Shown: piece after piece, positions 34,146 through 42,706 of the stretch
Layout of the letters: every line of letters begins with the position of its first letter
How positions within the stretch are numbered: the first letter of the stretch is position 1
Source of the DNA: UBA5734 sp964528645
Lineage (GTDB): Bacteria; Bacillota; Clostridia; Saccharofermentanales; UBA5734
NCBI GenBank assembly: GCA_964528645.1
Contig: CAZGSR010000001.1
Coordinates: 34,176-98,175, forward strand
DNA length: 64,000 nucleotides
Reading direction: 5' to 3'
Position numbers and translations under genes: made by a program
The notes under the pieces: model-generated
Database searches by the model: none
Told to the model about the DNA's origin: nothing
What the model saw: only the letters and a program-made list of their open reading frames with translations

Positions 34146-36452
34146 TCACCGGCCGCGATGGACTTCGATGATGTCACGAATGGCCTTGATCCGGCCCATG
34201 ACCCGGTCAAACTGATTCTGGCTCGACACCTCGATCGTCATGACCAACGTAGCCGTCACATCTTTCATCGCAGTCAGCTTACCGGACAGGATAGACACTT
34301 TTTCCTCTGCGATGGCATTGGACACATCAGCCAGCAAATGGCGCCGGTCCCGGGCAACAATTTTGAGCTCGACCTGGTAGGTCGAGTTGCCACCATCCTT
34401 GGCCCAGGCGACATCGATCAGGCGTGACGCTTTTTCCGCATTCGTTGCCGAACCGGAAGCATTTTCCAGTAGCTGTCGGATGTTGCTGCAGTCTGTGCGA
34501 TGAACCGCAACCCCCTTGCCGCGGGTAACGAATCCGATGATCGGATCGCCCGGGACGGGACTGCAGCAGCGAGACAGACGGACCAGGCAATTATCGATGC
34601 CTTTGACGACAACCCCCTGGTCGTAACGCGATGGCTTATGCTTGCTGGCGGGGCGGGAAATCGTCTGGGTGCCGTCTTCGTCTTCGAGCGGATTCGACTG
34701 CGGGCTGTAGACCACCTGGCCCGATGGGCTGATCCGGTAGCCAAGCCGGATCCGTTCATCCTCTGGCAAGTTGCGGATATATTCGTCGCGCAAACGCGGT
34801 ACAATCTTGCCGGCAGACAGGCCGCCATAGCCGATGGCTGCGTACAAGTCATCCAGGGTGCTCAGGGTGTAACGGCGATACAGTGCTTCGAGGAAATCCG
34901 GTTTTAAAAGCTGGGCGTGGGAAAATCCAGTTTTCTTGATTTCCCGCTCGACGATCTCCTTGCCGCGCAGGACATTTTCCTCGCGCATCTCTTTTTTGAA
35001 CCACTGGCTGATCTTGTTGCGCGCTGACGTGGACTTGACGATCTTGAGCCAGTCCCGGCTCGGACCATGGACCTTTTCCGAGGTCAGAACTTCGACGATG
35101 TCACCGTTTTTCAGTTCATAGGTCAGGGGTACGATCCGGCCATTGACCTTAGCGCCATACATTCGATTGCCGATGCCGCTATGGATGTTGTAGGCAAAAT
35201 CGATCGGGCAGGAGCCGGCTGGCAGGGAACGGACTTCCCCCTTCGGGGTAAAGACAAAAACCTCGTCGGCAACCAGGCCACTTTTGAGGGTCTCCATGAA
35301 TTCACCGGCGTCGCGCATGTCTTTTTGCCATTCGAGCAGCTGCCTGAGCCAGGTCAGCTTGCCTTCAAAATTATCCGAATTGCCCGACGACTGGGGCGCA
35401 CCTTCCTTGTAGCGCCAGTGGGCGGCGATGCCGTATTCAGCGGTGCGATGCATGGCCAGCGTCCGGATCTGGACCTCGAAGGGAATCCCCTTGGGGCCGA
35501 TCACTGTGGTGTGCAGGGATTGGTACATATTGGGCTTGGGCATGGCGATGTAGTCCTTGAACCGGCCAGGCATCGGTTTGTACAATTCGTGAACCAGCCC
35601 GAGGACGGCATAGCAGTCGGCTACGGTGTTGACAATGATCCGGGTCGCAAACAGGTCATAGATTTGTTCGAGTTCCTTGCCTTGTGCTTTCATTTTGCGG
35701 TAGATGCTGTAAAAGTGCTTGGGCCTGCCCTCGATATCGGCCTCGATCCCCATCTCCCGGATTTTGTTCTGCAGCTGGACGACCACATCCTCCAGATATT
35801 GTTCGCGCTCGGACCGTTTTTGTGAAATCGCTCCGACCAGCTCATAATAAGCATTGCGGTCGATGTAGCGCAGGCAGAGATCTTCGAGTTCCCACTTGAC
35901 CTTGTAGATACCGAGGCGATGAGCCAGCGGCGCATAGATGTCGAGGGTTTCGCGCGCTTTTTCCTGTTGCTTCTCCGGAGTCATGTGTTTCATCGTCCGC
36001 ATGTTGTGCAGGCGGTCGGCCAGCTTGATCAGGACAACCCGGATATCCTTGGCCATCGCCAGGAACATTTTGCGGAAATTTTCGGCCTGGATCTCTTCCT
36101 TGGATGAATACGGGATCCGGCCGAGCTTGGTCACGCCATCGACGAGAGAGGCCACATCCTCGCCAAAACGCGCGGCCAGCTCCTCGTAGGAAATGCCGGT
36201 GTCCTCGATGGTGTCGTGCAGCAAGGCGGCTATCAGGGTATCGGCGTCAACTTCCAGTTCCGTCAGGATCTCCGCTGTTGCCAGTGGGTGGATGATGTAG
36301 GGTTCACCTGTGACGCGCCGCTGTTGTTCATGGGCAGCGCGGGCAAATTCATACGCATCGACGATCCGCTGGCCATCGTGCTGACCAGAGTATTCCTCAT
36401 ACAGGCGGATAATCCGCTGCAAGATTTCGCTGCTGTTATCGTGATGGCTCAT
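34146..36452 (-). CDS. relA: Bifunctional (p)ppGpp synthetase/hydrolase
   Basis: Makes and degrades the alarmone (p)ppGpp. The 768-residue product has an intact HD hydrolase (H55 region, H79-D80 in LLHDTIEDTG), the synthetase domain (KPNMYQSLHTTVIGP and the RADxLHNMRTM-type patch), a TGS domain (VFTPKGEVRSLPAGSCPIDFAY) and a C-terminal ACT domain. Both activities should be present since the key motifs are complete. Its ATG overlaps the recJ stop by 4 bases. Confidence 0.97.
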   Translation of the reverse strand: MSHHDNSSEILQRIIRLYEEYSGQHDGQRIVDAYEFARAAHEQQRRVTGEPYIIHPLATAEILTELEVDADTLIAALLHDTIEDTGISYEELAARFGEDVASLVDGVTKLGRIPYSSKEEIQAENFRKMFLAMAKDIRVVLIKLADRLHNMRTMKHMTPEKQQEKARETLDIYAPLAHRLGIYKVKWELEDLCLRYIDRNAYYELVGAISQKRSEREQYLEDVVVQLQNKIREMGIEADIEGRPKHFYSIYRKMKAQGKELEQIYDLFATRIIVNTVADCYAVLGLVHELYKPMPGRFKDYIAMPKPNMYQSLHTTVIGPKGIPFEVQIRTLAMHRTAEYGIAAHWRYKEGAPQSSGNSDNFEGKLTWLRQLLEWQKDMRDAGEFMETLKSGLVADEVFVFTPKGEVRSLPAGSCPIDFAYNIHSGIGNRMYGAKVNGRIVPLTYELKNGDIVEVLTSEKVHGPSRDWLKIVKSTSARNKISQWFKKEMREENVLRGKEIVEREIKKTGFSHAQLLKPDFLEALYRRYTLSTLDDLYAAIGYGGLSAGKIVPRLRDEYIRNLPEDERIRLGYRISPSGQVVYSPQSNPLEDEDGTQTISRPASKHKPSRYDQGVVVKGIDNCLVRLSRCCSPVPGDPIIGFVTRGKGVAVHRTDCSNIRQLLENASGSATNAEKASRLIDVAWAKDGGNSTYQVELKIVARDRRHLLADVSNAIAEEKVSILSGKLTAMKDVTATLVMTIEVSSQNQFDRVMGRIKAIRDIIEVHRGR

Positions 36453-38536
36453 GCAAGGCCTCCCTGAGCTTTCAGGTACTGGTAAGTCGGGGCATCGGAC
36501 AGGCGGATCTTGGCCTGGTCTTCCCTGGCCGGTAGCAAGGCGATCCGGACACGGTCACGGCCCAGATGCTGGACAGTAAGCAAGCTGCTTTCGGTGAACA
36601 CCCTCAGGATCTGGGCTAATTTAAAGGCCGTCAAGGTTCGGTTGTAGCTGCGGGAGATCCGTCGGGCGAGCAAGGACAAGTCGGTCTGGACCGGATGATC
36701 CGCATAGGCTGTGCGCAAATACTGGAAAGCCATGACATAATCGTCACGGTCCGGAATCAGGTGCTCCAGTGGCAGCTGGCAGGTCCTGGCCAGGCCATTC
36801 AAATCGGGTTGCGGGGTGAAAACGTCAGGCTGTTGTGGCCAGATGCGGTCCAGCACGGTCACCACACTGGGATGGATATCCCTGATCTGGAGCTGGACCG
36901 TACGGCGTCCATTGAATTGATTCAATTCCAGGGCAAACAGGAGATCGACCTGGTCACCGGCTGAAAACAAATCATCCGCCTGGCTGAAATTAAATGCAAT
37001 CCCAGCGAGTGGCCGGCCCTTGCCGTCATCGACCGATATGCGAACATGCTTGCCATTGCCGACCAGGCGCCATTCGGTGAGGGTCAGATTGCGGCAGACC
37101 AGCAAGGGCTGCCGGTTCCCCTCGCCAAAGGGTGCAAGTTGCTGCAGGGCGACGGCATTGCTTTCGCTGAGGTCATCTTGTGTGACCAGAGCGTCTGCAA
37201 CCAGTTCGGGCCTGAAGGCCAGCCGGTCAACGTGGCTGGCAGCATAGGCATTGACTGCACTGCGGAAATCGGCCAGGGCGCTCTCATCAATTTCGATGCC
37301 AGCCGCTTTGCGGTGACCGCCAAATTTGATCGTGTGCTCAGCACCAGCCCGGATGGCATCCAGGATGTCGAAGTTGCCGCACGTGCGGGCCGAACCTTTG
37401 AATCGGCCACTTTCTCCACCCAGGACAATGACGGGGCGGTGATACAAATCGACCAGCCGTGAGCAAACAATTCCGACCACACCGGTATGCCAGCCCGCTC
37501 GAGCCAGAATGATCAAGTCCGGCGAAGTGAAATCAAAAGACGACTCAATCTCGCCCGTCGCTTCCGCCAGGATAGCTGCCTCCAGCGACTGGCGCTGGCT
37601 GTTTTGCTCCTGGAGCTCCAGAGCCAGCTCCCGCGCCCGGGAGCGATCATCAGTCAACAGGAGTTCCAGGGCAGGCATGGCAGCACCGAGTCGCCCGGCA
37701 GCGTTCAACCGGGGCGCCAGTGTATATCCAATCGTGCTTGTATCGACCCTGCGATCGTTCTGGACACAGACAGCCAGCAACTCGGTCAATCCTGTGTGCA
37801 AATGGCGATTCAACGCACTGAGTCCCTGGTGAACCAGGATCCGGTTTTCATCGAGCAAGGGCACCACGTCTGCGACTGTACCAAGAGCGACCAGTGCGTA
37901 TTCCGTCAAATCAGGCAGAGGCACATGCAGAACCTGGCACAAGGCCTGGATCAGTTTGAAGGTGACACCGACGCCAGACAGGCTGGTCGTCGGATACAGG
38001 GAATCGGATCGTTTGGGATTGACGACTGCCTGGGCTCGCGGCAGGTTGACCGGGCATTCATGGTGGTCTGTAATGACGACAGCGATACCGGCAGCCAGCA
38101 GCTGATCAACCGCCTGGATGCTGGTCACGCCGCAGTCGACTGTGATCAAAAGGCCTGCACCCAGAGCCAGGGTCCGTTCCACACTCGACTCACTCAAGCC
38201 GTAACCATCGACCAGACGGTCCGGAATCAGGGGCTCACAGGGAATGCCATTCTGGCGGAAAAAACGGGTCAGCAGCGCCGTAGCTGTCAGTCCATCGACA
38301 TCATAGTCGCCGTGGATGACGATGGCACGCCCCTCCTCAACCGCTGCCTGGATGGTTGAACAGGCCTGGGCCATGTCCGGCAGCAGGAAAGGATCGTGGA
38401 GATCCTCGAGTCTGGGCACCAGGAACCGCTCGCGTGTGTTCGCATCGCCCAGATGGCGACTCTGCAAGATGCGCTCAGGCAAGGGGGCAGATCCAGGCTG
38501 TTCGTCCAGGATTTTCCATTCTTTCTGAATCAGCAT
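36449..38536 (-). CDS. recJ: Single-stranded-DNA exonuclease RecJ
   Basis: 5'-3' single-strand exonuclease in recombination and repair. The 695-residue product has the DHH-family motifs HGDYDVDGLTATALL, VITDHHECP and GGHRKAAGIEI, plus an OB-fold region and a long C-terminal domain (PDRDDYVMAFQYLR), a Bacillota-type layout. AGGAGG is 6 bases before the ATG at 38534-38536; an in-frame reading from 38560 would include the RBS itself. First gene of the recJ-relA-araC operon. Confidence 0.94.
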   Translation of the reverse strand: MLIQKEWKILDEQPGSAPLPERILQSRHLGDANTRERFLVPRLEDLHDPFLLPDMAQACSTIQAAVEEGRAIVIHGDYDVDGLTATALLTRFFRQNGIPCEPLIPDRLVDGYGLSESSVERTLALGAGLLITVDCGVTSIQAVDQLLAAGIAVVITDHHECPVNLPRAQAVVNPKRSDSLYPTTSLSGVGVTFKLIQALCQVLHVPLPDLTEYALVALGTVADVVPLLDENRILVHQGLSALNRHLHTGLTELLAVCVQNDRRVDTSTIGYTLAPRLNAAGRLGAAMPALELLLTDDRSRARELALELQEQNSQRQSLEAAILAEATGEIESSFDFTSPDLIILARAGWHTGVVGIVCSRLVDLYHRPVIVLGGESGRFKGSARTCGNFDILDAIRAGAEHTIKFGGHRKAAGIEIDESALADFRSAVNAYAASHVDRLAFRPELVADALVTQDDLSESNAVALQQLAPFGEGNRQPLLVCRNLTLTEWRLVGNGKHVRISVDDGKGRPLAGIAFNFSQADDLFSAGDQVDLLFALELNQFNGRRTVQLQIRDIHPSVVTVLDRIWPQQPDVFTPQPDLNGLARTCQLPLEHLIPDRDDYVMAFQYLRTAYADHPVQTDLSLLARRISRSYNRTLTAFKLAQILRVFTESSLLTVQHLGRDRVRIALLPAREDQAKIRLSDAPTYQYLKAQGGLA

Positions 38537-38639
38537 CATCGACCTCCTTTCTCCGGGCATTGGCCCAAGTAGTACCAGTATAACAAAAGAGACTCGATAC
38601 CGCGTGATACCAAGTCTCCTTTTCTAATGTGCATAGCGT

Positions 38640-39083
38640 TTAGCCGAGCAAACGTTTGACGATCGTGTTGACCAGTTTGCCGTCTGCTTTGCCCTTGACG
38701 TCAGGCATGAGGACTTTCATCACTGCACCCATGTCACGGGCGGAATGGGCATCAGCCTTGGCAATAGCGGCCCGGACCAGCTCTTCGATCTCGGCTTCAC
38801 TCAGCTGAGCTGGCAGATAGGTCTCGATCAGGGCCATCTCGGCCTTGTTCTTCTCCAGGATATCCGTGCGGCCAGATCCGGCCAGTTCCGTGACCGTCTC
38901 CGCGCGCTTCTTGTGCTCCTTGGCCAGGATCTCAAACACGCCGGACTCATCCAGTGTGATCTGCTGGTCTTTTTCGATTTGCAAGACAGCAGCCCGGATA
39001 ATCTGCAGCAAATCCTTGCGCAGGGTGTCCTTGGCCTTCATGGCATCCTTGAGGTCTTCCAGCAATTTTTCCTTGATGTTCAT
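38640..39083 (-). CDS. yqeY: GatB/YqeY-domain protein
   Basis: A 147-residue helical protein with the YqeY pattern: EDLKDAMKAKDTLRKDLLQIIRAA, EIETYLP-like LIETYLPAQLSEAEIEELV and MGAVMKVLMPDVKGKADGK near the end. It resembles the tRNA-binding tail domain of GatB; the function is not settled. The ATG at 39081-39083 is 7 bases after rpsU, the pairing seen in many Bacillota; an in-frame reading to 39230 runs through rpsU and is rejected. Confidence 0.93.
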   Translation of the reverse strand: MNIKEKLLEDLKDAMKAKDTLRKDLLQIIRAAVLQIEKDQQITLDESGVFEILAKEHKKRAETVTELAGSGRTDILEKNKAEMALIETYLPAQLSEAEIEELVRAAIAKADAHSARDMGAVMKVLMPDVKGKADGKLVNTIVKRLLG

Positions 39084-39090
39084 CGGTTTT

Positions 39091-39264
39091 TTAACGCTTC
39101 CTTTTCCTGGCCGCTTCGGATTTCTTCTTGCGGCGGACGCTTGGTTTTTCATAATGTTCACGTTTGCGGACTTCGGCCAAAACGCCAGAGCGCGAGCAAG
39201 AACGCTTGAAACGACGCAGTGCGCTGTCAAGGGTTTCGTTTTCTTTCACTCGAATTTCAGACAT
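39091..39264 (-). CDS. rpsU: 30S ribosomal protein S21
   Basis: A 57-residue, very basic protein starting MSEIRVKENETLDSALRRFKR and ending in a run of Lys and Arg, as in S21. The ATG at 39262-39264 is preceded by a GGGGGTGA RBS. Co-transcribed with yqeY. A promoter is predicted at 39354-39383. Confidence 0.96.
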   Translation of the reverse strand: MSEIRVKENETLDSALRRFKRSCSRSGVLAEVRKREHYEKPSVRRKKKSEAARKRKR

Positions 39265-39353
39265 GTTGCTTTCACCCCCCTCAACGGCATAATCCTGCCC
39301 ACTGTGGTGACAACAGGCACAACAAATCCTCGCGGACTGATTGCAGCAGTAGC

Positions 39354-39383
39354 ATTATAAGCGCTGGTCCGGACTTTCGTCAA
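39354..39383 (-). promoter_or_regulatory. Predicted promoter of rpsU-yqeY
   Basis: TTGACG (39378-39383), 18-base spacer, TATAAT (39354-39359) on the minus strand, the same hexamers and spacing as the glgP promoter. Confidence 0.65.
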
Positions 39384-39395
39384 TGAAGCCCAGCC

Positions 39396-39428
39396 CTGAG
39401 GTCAGACTGAGGTCAGACTGGGATCAGA
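39396..39428. repeat. Three tandem 11-base repeats upstream of the rpsU promoter
   Basis: CTGAGGTCAGA (39396-39406) is repeated exactly at 39407-39417 and then as CTGGGATCAGA at 39418-39428. The period is one helical turn, starting 13 bases upstream of the -35 box of rpsU. Confidence 0.75.
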
Positions 39429-39445
39429 CTGGATTTTACAGTTTT

Positions 39446-39796
39446 TCAGACGATTTTATCGCCCAGGACCTTGCCGCCAAGCAGATGAAAATGGACATGC
39501 GCAATGGTCTGTCCGGCATCAGCGCCGCAGTTGTTGATCACGCGATAGCCGTTCTGGCGGATGCCCAGCTTATCTGCGACTTTGGGGATGGCACGCAGGA
39601 CTTGGCCCAGGATCTTTTCACCATCTGGATGACTGGCCAGGGTGTCCAAGTCCGGCACATGCGCTTTGGGTATAACCAGGGCATGGACCGGGGCCTGGGG
39701 ATGCATGTCATGAAACGCAACGACCGCCTCATCTGCATAAATGAACTGGACGGGGATCTCTCCGCTGGATAATTTGCAGAAAATGCAATCAGGCAT
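39446..39796 (-). CDS. HIT-family (HinT-like) nucleotide hydrolase
   Basis: A 116-residue protein with the histidine triad HVHFHLLGG near the C-terminus and CIFCKLSSGEIP with two cysteines at the N-terminus. Such proteins hydrolyse purine nucleoside phosphoramidates. AGGAGG-like text lies before the ATG. It follows alaS by 26 bases, with a perfect hairpin in the gap. Confidence 0.93.
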   Translation of the reverse strand: MPDCIFCKLSSGEIPVQFIYADEAVVAFHDMHPQAPVHALVIPKAHVPDLDTLASHPDGEKILGQVLRAIPKVADKLGIRQNGYRVINNCGADAGQTIAHVHFHLLGGKVLGDKIV

Positions 39797-39813
39797 GTAT
39801 TTCCTCCTGGATA

Positions 39814-39830
39814 GGCTCTGGATCAGAGCC
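39814..39830 (-). other. Perfect hairpin over the alaS stop codon
   Basis: GGCTCTG (39814-39820) and CAGAGCC (39824-39830) flank a 3-base loop. The alaS stop (39823-39825) is within it and the HIT gene RBS is just beyond. No T-run follows. Confidence 0.5.
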
Positions 39831-42486
39831 CTAATTGCTTGTGTGCCAGTTCTCCAGCTGCGGCCAGAGCCTGGTCGATCGCTGTGACATCCTTGCCGCC
39901 GGCCTGGGCCATATCAGGCCGGCCACCACCGCCACCACCTGTAATCCGGGCGGCTTCGCGAACGAGATTGCCAGCATTGGCGCCCGCTTGGACTGCTTCA
40001 GGACTGGCCATCGCGACCAGAGCTACTTTCCCTTCCTGATTGCTGGCGAGGACGACTACGGCAGGGGCGATCTTGTCCCGCAGACGGTCGGCAGCCTGGC
40101 GCAGCTGGTCTGCATCGGGTGTATCGAGTCGTGCGGTGAGAATTTTGAACGAGCCGGCTACAATCGCCTGGGCAGCGAGCTCATCTGCTGCACCAGCGGT
40201 CCGGCGAGCCTGTTCAGCTTCGATTTGTTTTTCGAGTTCTTTGGTCCGGTTGAGCAGGACTTCAACCCGGTGAGGGACTTCGTTAGCCGGAGCCTTAACC
40301 ATCTGGCCCATCTTGAGCAGCAGGTCATCTTGTTCACGGACCCACGCCAGGGCAGCCTGTCCAGTGATGCCTTCGATCCGGCGAACACCGGCTGCGACAC
40401 CACTCTCGGACACCAGACGGAAGAGGCAGGCTTCTGAAGACTGTTTCAGGTGAGTTCCGCCGCACAGTTCCTGGCTGAAATCACCGACGCGGACAACACG
40501 GACCTGGTCGCCATATTTCTCATCAAACAGGGCCATGGCGCCAGACTGGCGTGCCTCATCGAGCGACATCACATCCGTCTGGACAGCGAAATTCTCCAGG
40601 ATCACACCATTGACGATCTGCTCAACCTGAGCTTTTTCGGCAGCGGTCATCGGTTGGAAATGGGAGAAATCGAAGCGCAGGCGATCCGGCGAGACAGCCG
40701 ATCCAGCCTGAGCAACATGGTCACCCAGGACCTGGCGCAGCGCTTTGTGCAGAATATGGGTGGTCGTATGATTACGGGCGGTCGACAAGCGGGAGGTGCG
40801 GTCCACTGTCAGGGCAACAGCTTCTCCCAGTGCCAGGCTGCCTGTTTCGACGATGGCACTGTGCAAGTAGATGCCCTCGGCGGTTTTTGTCGTATCGAGC
40901 ACGCGTGCGGTGCCAGTGGGTCCGGAAATCTGGCCGACATCACCGGTCTGACCACCGGCAGCACCATAGAAGGGTGTGCGGTCAGTGATCAGGGTGACTT
41001 TCTGGTTTTCCACGGCCAGGTCGGAAAGGCTCAACATTTCACTGGCTTCGTCGGTGACCAGGATGGCCTTGATCACACCTTCGTCTGCCAAGGTTTCATA
41101 GCCCGTGAACACGGTCGGCACCGTGCGATCAATCCCCTCAGGCAGGCTGCCCTGCCCCCAGGCGGAACCGACTTTTTCACGCAAAGCTTTGCGGGCCATA
41201 TCTTTTTGCCGATTCATTTCGGCGCGGAAACCGTCTTCATCGATTTCAAGGCCTTGCTCCGCGGCAATTTCCCGGGTAAGGTCAAGCGGGAATCCGTACG
41301 TATCATGGAGCTTGAAGACATCCTCCCCGGACAGGCGCAACTGGCCTTCGGCACGGGATTTATCCATCATCTGCTCGAGGATGGCCGTGCCCTGGGCGAT
41401 GGTTTCGGCGAAGCGTTCTTCTTCGGTACGGATGACCTTGGTGATGTAGTCCTGTCTTGCTTCAAGTTCCGGGTATGCAGACTTGGATTCGCGCACGACT
41501 ATGGAGCAGACATCATACAGGAATGGCTTGTCGATGCCGAGCAGGCGGCCAAAACGGGCGGCACGGCGCAGCAGGCGGCGCAGGACATAGCCGCGGCCTT
41601 CGTTGGACGGGATGATGCCATCCGAAATCATCATCGTCGTGCTACGGATGTGGTCGGTGATGACCCGGATCGCGACATCGGTCTTCTCATCCTGGCCATA
41701 CTGGACCTTGGCTCTGGCACAGACATAGTCCAGGATCGCCCGGACGGTGTCGACTTCGAACAGATTGCCCACACCCTGCATGATGACAGCAAAACGCTCG
41801 AGGCCAGCACCTGTGTCGATGTTTTTCTTGGCCAGCGGCGTATAGGTGCCATCTTCTTCTTTATTAAACTGGGTGAAGACCAGGTTCCAGAACTCAACGT
41901 AGCGATCGCAGTCGCATCCGACCTGACAGGTCGGACTGTCACAGCCGAATGCCTCGCCGCGGTCATAATAAATCTCCGAGCATGGGCCGCACGGCCCCGT
42001 GCCGTGTTCCCAGAAATTGTCAGCCTTGCCGAGGCGGAAAATCTTTGATTCCGGCAGGCCGACGTCCTGGTGCCAGATGTCGTAAGCCTCGTCATCCTCG
42101 AGGTAAACGGTCACGAACAGGCGTTCTTCAGGAATTTCCATGACCTTCGTGCAGAATTCCCAGGCCCATGGGATGATTTCTTTCTTGAAATAATCACCAA
42201 ACGAGAAATTGCCCAGCATTTCGAAATACGTACCATGGCGGCTCGTCTTGCCGACACGCTCGATATCGGGGGTGCGGATGCATTTCTGGCAGGTCGTGAC
42301 CCGCGGCGCCGGAGGGGTCTGGGCGCCTGTAAAATAGGGTTTCAACGGCGTCATGCCCGCATTGATCAGCAGGATCGAGGGGTCGTTCTTGGGCACCAGC
42401 GGGAAACTGGGCAGGCGCAAGTGTTCCTTGGATTCAAAGAAAGCCAGGAATTTCTCCCGGATGTCATTCAGACCGAGTGGTTGCAT
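39823..42486 (-). CDS. alaS: Alanyl-tRNA synthetase
   Basis: Charges tRNA-Ala and edits mischarged Ser/Gly. The 887-residue product has the class II core (FFESKEHLRLPSFPLVPKNDPSILLINAGM), the editing-domain zinc ligands (HTTTHILHKALRQVLG and a CGGTHL motif) and the C-terminal DHHA1 domain with GGGGGGRPDMAQAGGKD. The ATG at 42484-42486 fits the family start; an in-frame reading reaches 42630 but adds unrelated residues. GGAG is 11 bases upstream. A promoter lies at 42548-42576. Confidence 0.97.
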   Translation of the reverse strand: MQPLGLNDIREKFLAFFESKEHLRLPSFPLVPKNDPSILLINAGMTPLKPYFTGAQTPPAPRVTTCQKCIRTPDIERVGKTSRHGTYFEMLGNFSFGDYFKKEIIPWAWEFCTKVMEIPEERLFVTVYLEDDEAYDIWHQDVGLPESKIFRLGKADNFWEHGTGPCGPCSEIYYDRGEAFGCDSPTCQVGCDCDRYVEFWNLVFTQFNKEEDGTYTPLAKKNIDTGAGLERFAVIMQGVGNLFEVDTVRAILDYVCARAKVQYGQDEKTDVAIRVITDHIRSTTMMISDGIIPSNEGRGYVLRRLLRRAARFGRLLGIDKPFLYDVCSIVVRESKSAYPELEARQDYITKVIRTEEERFAETIAQGTAILEQMMDKSRAEGQLRLSGEDVFKLHDTYGFPLDLTREIAAEQGLEIDEDGFRAEMNRQKDMARKALREKVGSAWGQGSLPEGIDRTVPTVFTGYETLADEGVIKAILVTDEASEMLSLSDLAVENQKVTLITDRTPFYGAAGGQTGDVGQISGPTGTARVLDTTKTAEGIYLHSAIVETGSLALGEAVALTVDRTSRLSTARNHTTTHILHKALRQVLGDHVAQAGSAVSPDRLRFDFSHFQPMTAAEKAQVEQIVNGVILENFAVQTDVMSLDEARQSGAMALFDEKYGDQVRVVRVGDFSQELCGGTHLKQSSEACLFRLVSESGVAAGVRRIEGITGQAALAWVREQDDLLLKMGQMVKAPANEVPHRVEVLLNRTKELEKQIEAEQARRTAGAADELAAQAIVAGSFKILTARLDTPDADQLRQAADRLRDKIAPAVVVLASNQEGKVALVAMASPEAVQAGANAGNLVREAARITGGGGGGRPDMAQAGGKDVTAIDQALAAAGELAHKQLGL

Positions 42487-42547
42487 GGTGGTCACGTCTC
42501 CTTGCCGGATGTTGGCCTTCAATAATGGGCCATTCATTATCCGGAAT

Positions 42548-42576
42548 AGTTTACACGAATCAGCAAGGACGGGCAA
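42548..42576 (-). promoter_or_regulatory. Predicted promoter of alaS
   Basis: TTGCCC (42571-42576), 17-base spacer, TAAACT (42548-42553) on the minus strand. The leader is about 55 bases, too short for a T-box. Confidence 0.55.
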
Positions 42577-42706
42577 CTGGCCGCCACTGGTGACTCCGAA
42601 CTGCTGGTTTCCGACACCAGGCTGGTCCATCCGTAATTAATCTGTGATAGAATCTGGTTTGAACGAAAATACAGATTGATTCAGTCCTTGAAAGGGGTAT
42701 CCCGAC

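Noticed and set aside
40450..42048. Plus-strand frame of 532 codons opposite alaS
   Set aside because: Antisense to the core of AlaS, no RBS and no domain.
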